Assembly: GCF_018219155.1 (NCBI RefSeq)
Contig: NZ_CP056123.1
Coordinates: 4,473,505 to 4,537,504 of the forward strand
Origin: Moritella sp. 24
GTDB taxonomy: Bacteria; Pseudomonadota; Gammaproteobacteria; Enterobacterales; Moritellaceae
Length of the DNA stretch: 64,000 nt
Direction: 5' to 3'
How positions within the stretch are numbered: position 1 is the first letter of the stretch; every line of letters starts with the position of its first letter. The notes under the pieces are model-generated. The model was not told where the DNA came from. It ran no database searches and saw only the letters and a list, made by a program, of their open reading frames with translations. The position numbers and the translations under genes are program-made. This document shows positions 63,240 through 64,000 of the stretch, one piece after another.

Positions 63240-64000
63240 GTGAACAAGGAACGTCTATCAACACAACACGAACCCAATAACGCAAAGCTTATCGCCTTGG
63301 CGTTATCTAGCTCATTACGAACGCAACGAGCCCTATTTTTAACTCAGCTAAAATCTGCCTTACAACAACTCCAAAAAACACAGCAAAACTTCGTCTTATT
63401 ATTAATTAAAATTGATAATATGGCCGATGTAGAACAAAACTTTGGCAGTGAACTCAGTAATAAGCTTATTTCGATTATCCGCCATCATTTACAATCATTA
63501 ACATCGAGCAACGACTGTTTAGTTAACTTGCAAGGTGATGAATTCGCATTATTGAAAACAGATATTGTAGACGCAGACAGTGCGATACGACTAGCCAAAG
63601 AAATCCAATCACAATTTCGTTTTAGCTTTCAGGTAAACAACTATAAGATTCTCTGTAGTAGCAGTATTGGCATTAGCTTACAGCAAGACCCTCACACTGT
63701 TAGTCAGGTATTAAAAGATGCTGACATCGCATTAAAGAACGCCCAGCAGCAAGGTCTTGGTCAATACCACCTATCTACTGCCTCCCCAGTACTCGCAGAA
63801 AATACAGTAGCCATACAACAGCAAGAAAAGCTCACTCGCGCAATTATTAACAATGATATTTTACCGTATTATCAACCGATCATTCAGCTTAACAGTAATC
63901 AATTAGTGGGCTTTGAAGTCATCGCTCACTGGCAAGAAGAGCACCAAGAAGATAGCTTTATATCCTTAGCTGAACGTACCGATATTATCATTACGCTTGA
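63240..64000 (+). CDS. Degenerate GGDEF-EAL protein (N-terminal part, cut by window edge)
   Basis: At least 253 residues, open at the window end. GTG at 63240-63242 has TAGGA 8 nt upstream. A GGDEF domain (about 30-178) reads QGDEF at 98-102, lacking the first Gly. An EAL domain starts at about 195 (YYQPIIQLNSN) and reads EVI instead of EAL at 226-228. Both signatures are changed, so it may bind c-di-GMP without making or cutting it. No signal peptide or membrane segment is visible. The rest lies outside the window. Confidence 0.75.
   Translation, partial: MNKERLSTQHEPNNAKLIALALSSSLRTQRALFLTQLKSALQQLQKTQQNFVLLLIKIDNMADVEQNFGSELSNKLISIIRHHLQSLTSSNDCLVNLQGDEFALLKTDIVDADSAIRLAKEIQSQFRFSFQVNNYKILCSSSIGISLQQDPHTVSQVLKDADIALKNAQQQGLGQYHLSTASPVLAENTVAIQQQEKLTRAIINNDILPYYQPIIQLNSNQLVGFEVIAHWQEEHQEDSFISLAERTDIIITL

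Overview
The window is core chromosome of a marine, probably cold-adapted gammaproteobacterium. I infer Moritella or a close relative. The strongest pointer is one gene joining argininosuccinate lyase to an N-acetylglutamate synthase domain (argHA), a fusion described from Moritella and some relatives. The low-to-moderate GC, E. coli-like MetJ and HslVU, and Vibrio/E. coli-like gene order (metJ-malic enzyme-rpmE-priA; rrn-yrdA-aroE-tsaC-yrdD-smg-dprA-def-fmt-rsmB-trkA) agree. No prophage, insertion sequence, CRISPR array, toxin-antitoxin pair or defence island was seen.

Layout. 1-8.4 kb: the S10 and spc ribosomal protein operons on the minus strand, from rpsJ to a truncated rpsE, with a leader and promoter upstream of rpsJ and a terminator plus new promoter between rpsQ and rplN. 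8.6-16 kb: arginine biosynthesis, with argCBFG-argHA on the minus strand divergent from argE on the plus strand. 16-19.8 kb: ppc, then metF. 19.9-22.8 kb: metL divergent from metJ, with MetJ operators before metF (four tandem boxes) and between metL and metJ (two boxes). 22.9-25.6 kb: an S4-domain protein with a long tail, a malic enzyme and rpmE. 25.8-32.4 kb: priA, argS, ftsN, hslV and hslU on the plus strand.

32.5-39.5 kb: a possible 41-residue basic protein, pldB, yigL, a 527-residue lipoprotein, yhiN, a PhnA-family protein and a non-enterobacterial type of serC. 39.55-44.9 kb: a complete 16S-23S-5S operon on the minus strand with no spacer tRNA, its promoter, boxA sites and RNase III processing stems. 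45-58.7 kb: yrdA, aroE, tsaC, purE, yrdD, smg, dprA, a LysM protein, def, fmt, rsmB, trkA, trkH, rmuC and a small membrane protein. 58.7-64 kb: a short DksA paralogue, a CreA-like lipoprotein, two unknown proteins, a six-gene tRNA cluster (Arg-His, then Pro-His-Leu-Pro) that looks partly duplicated, a cytochrome c5 and the start of a degenerate GGDEF-EAL protein.

Working together: the arg genes make arginine from glutamate via ornithine (argD and carAB are not here). metF and metL feed methionine synthesis under MetJ. ppc and the malic enzyme exchange C3 and C4 acids. def, fmt and rsmB serve translation start and ribosome modification. trkA and trkH form a potassium importer. Most of the window is ordinary, well-conserved housekeeping sequence. 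I found no convincing new multi-gene system; the more unusual items are small regulatory structures, lineage-specific extensions and orphan genes.
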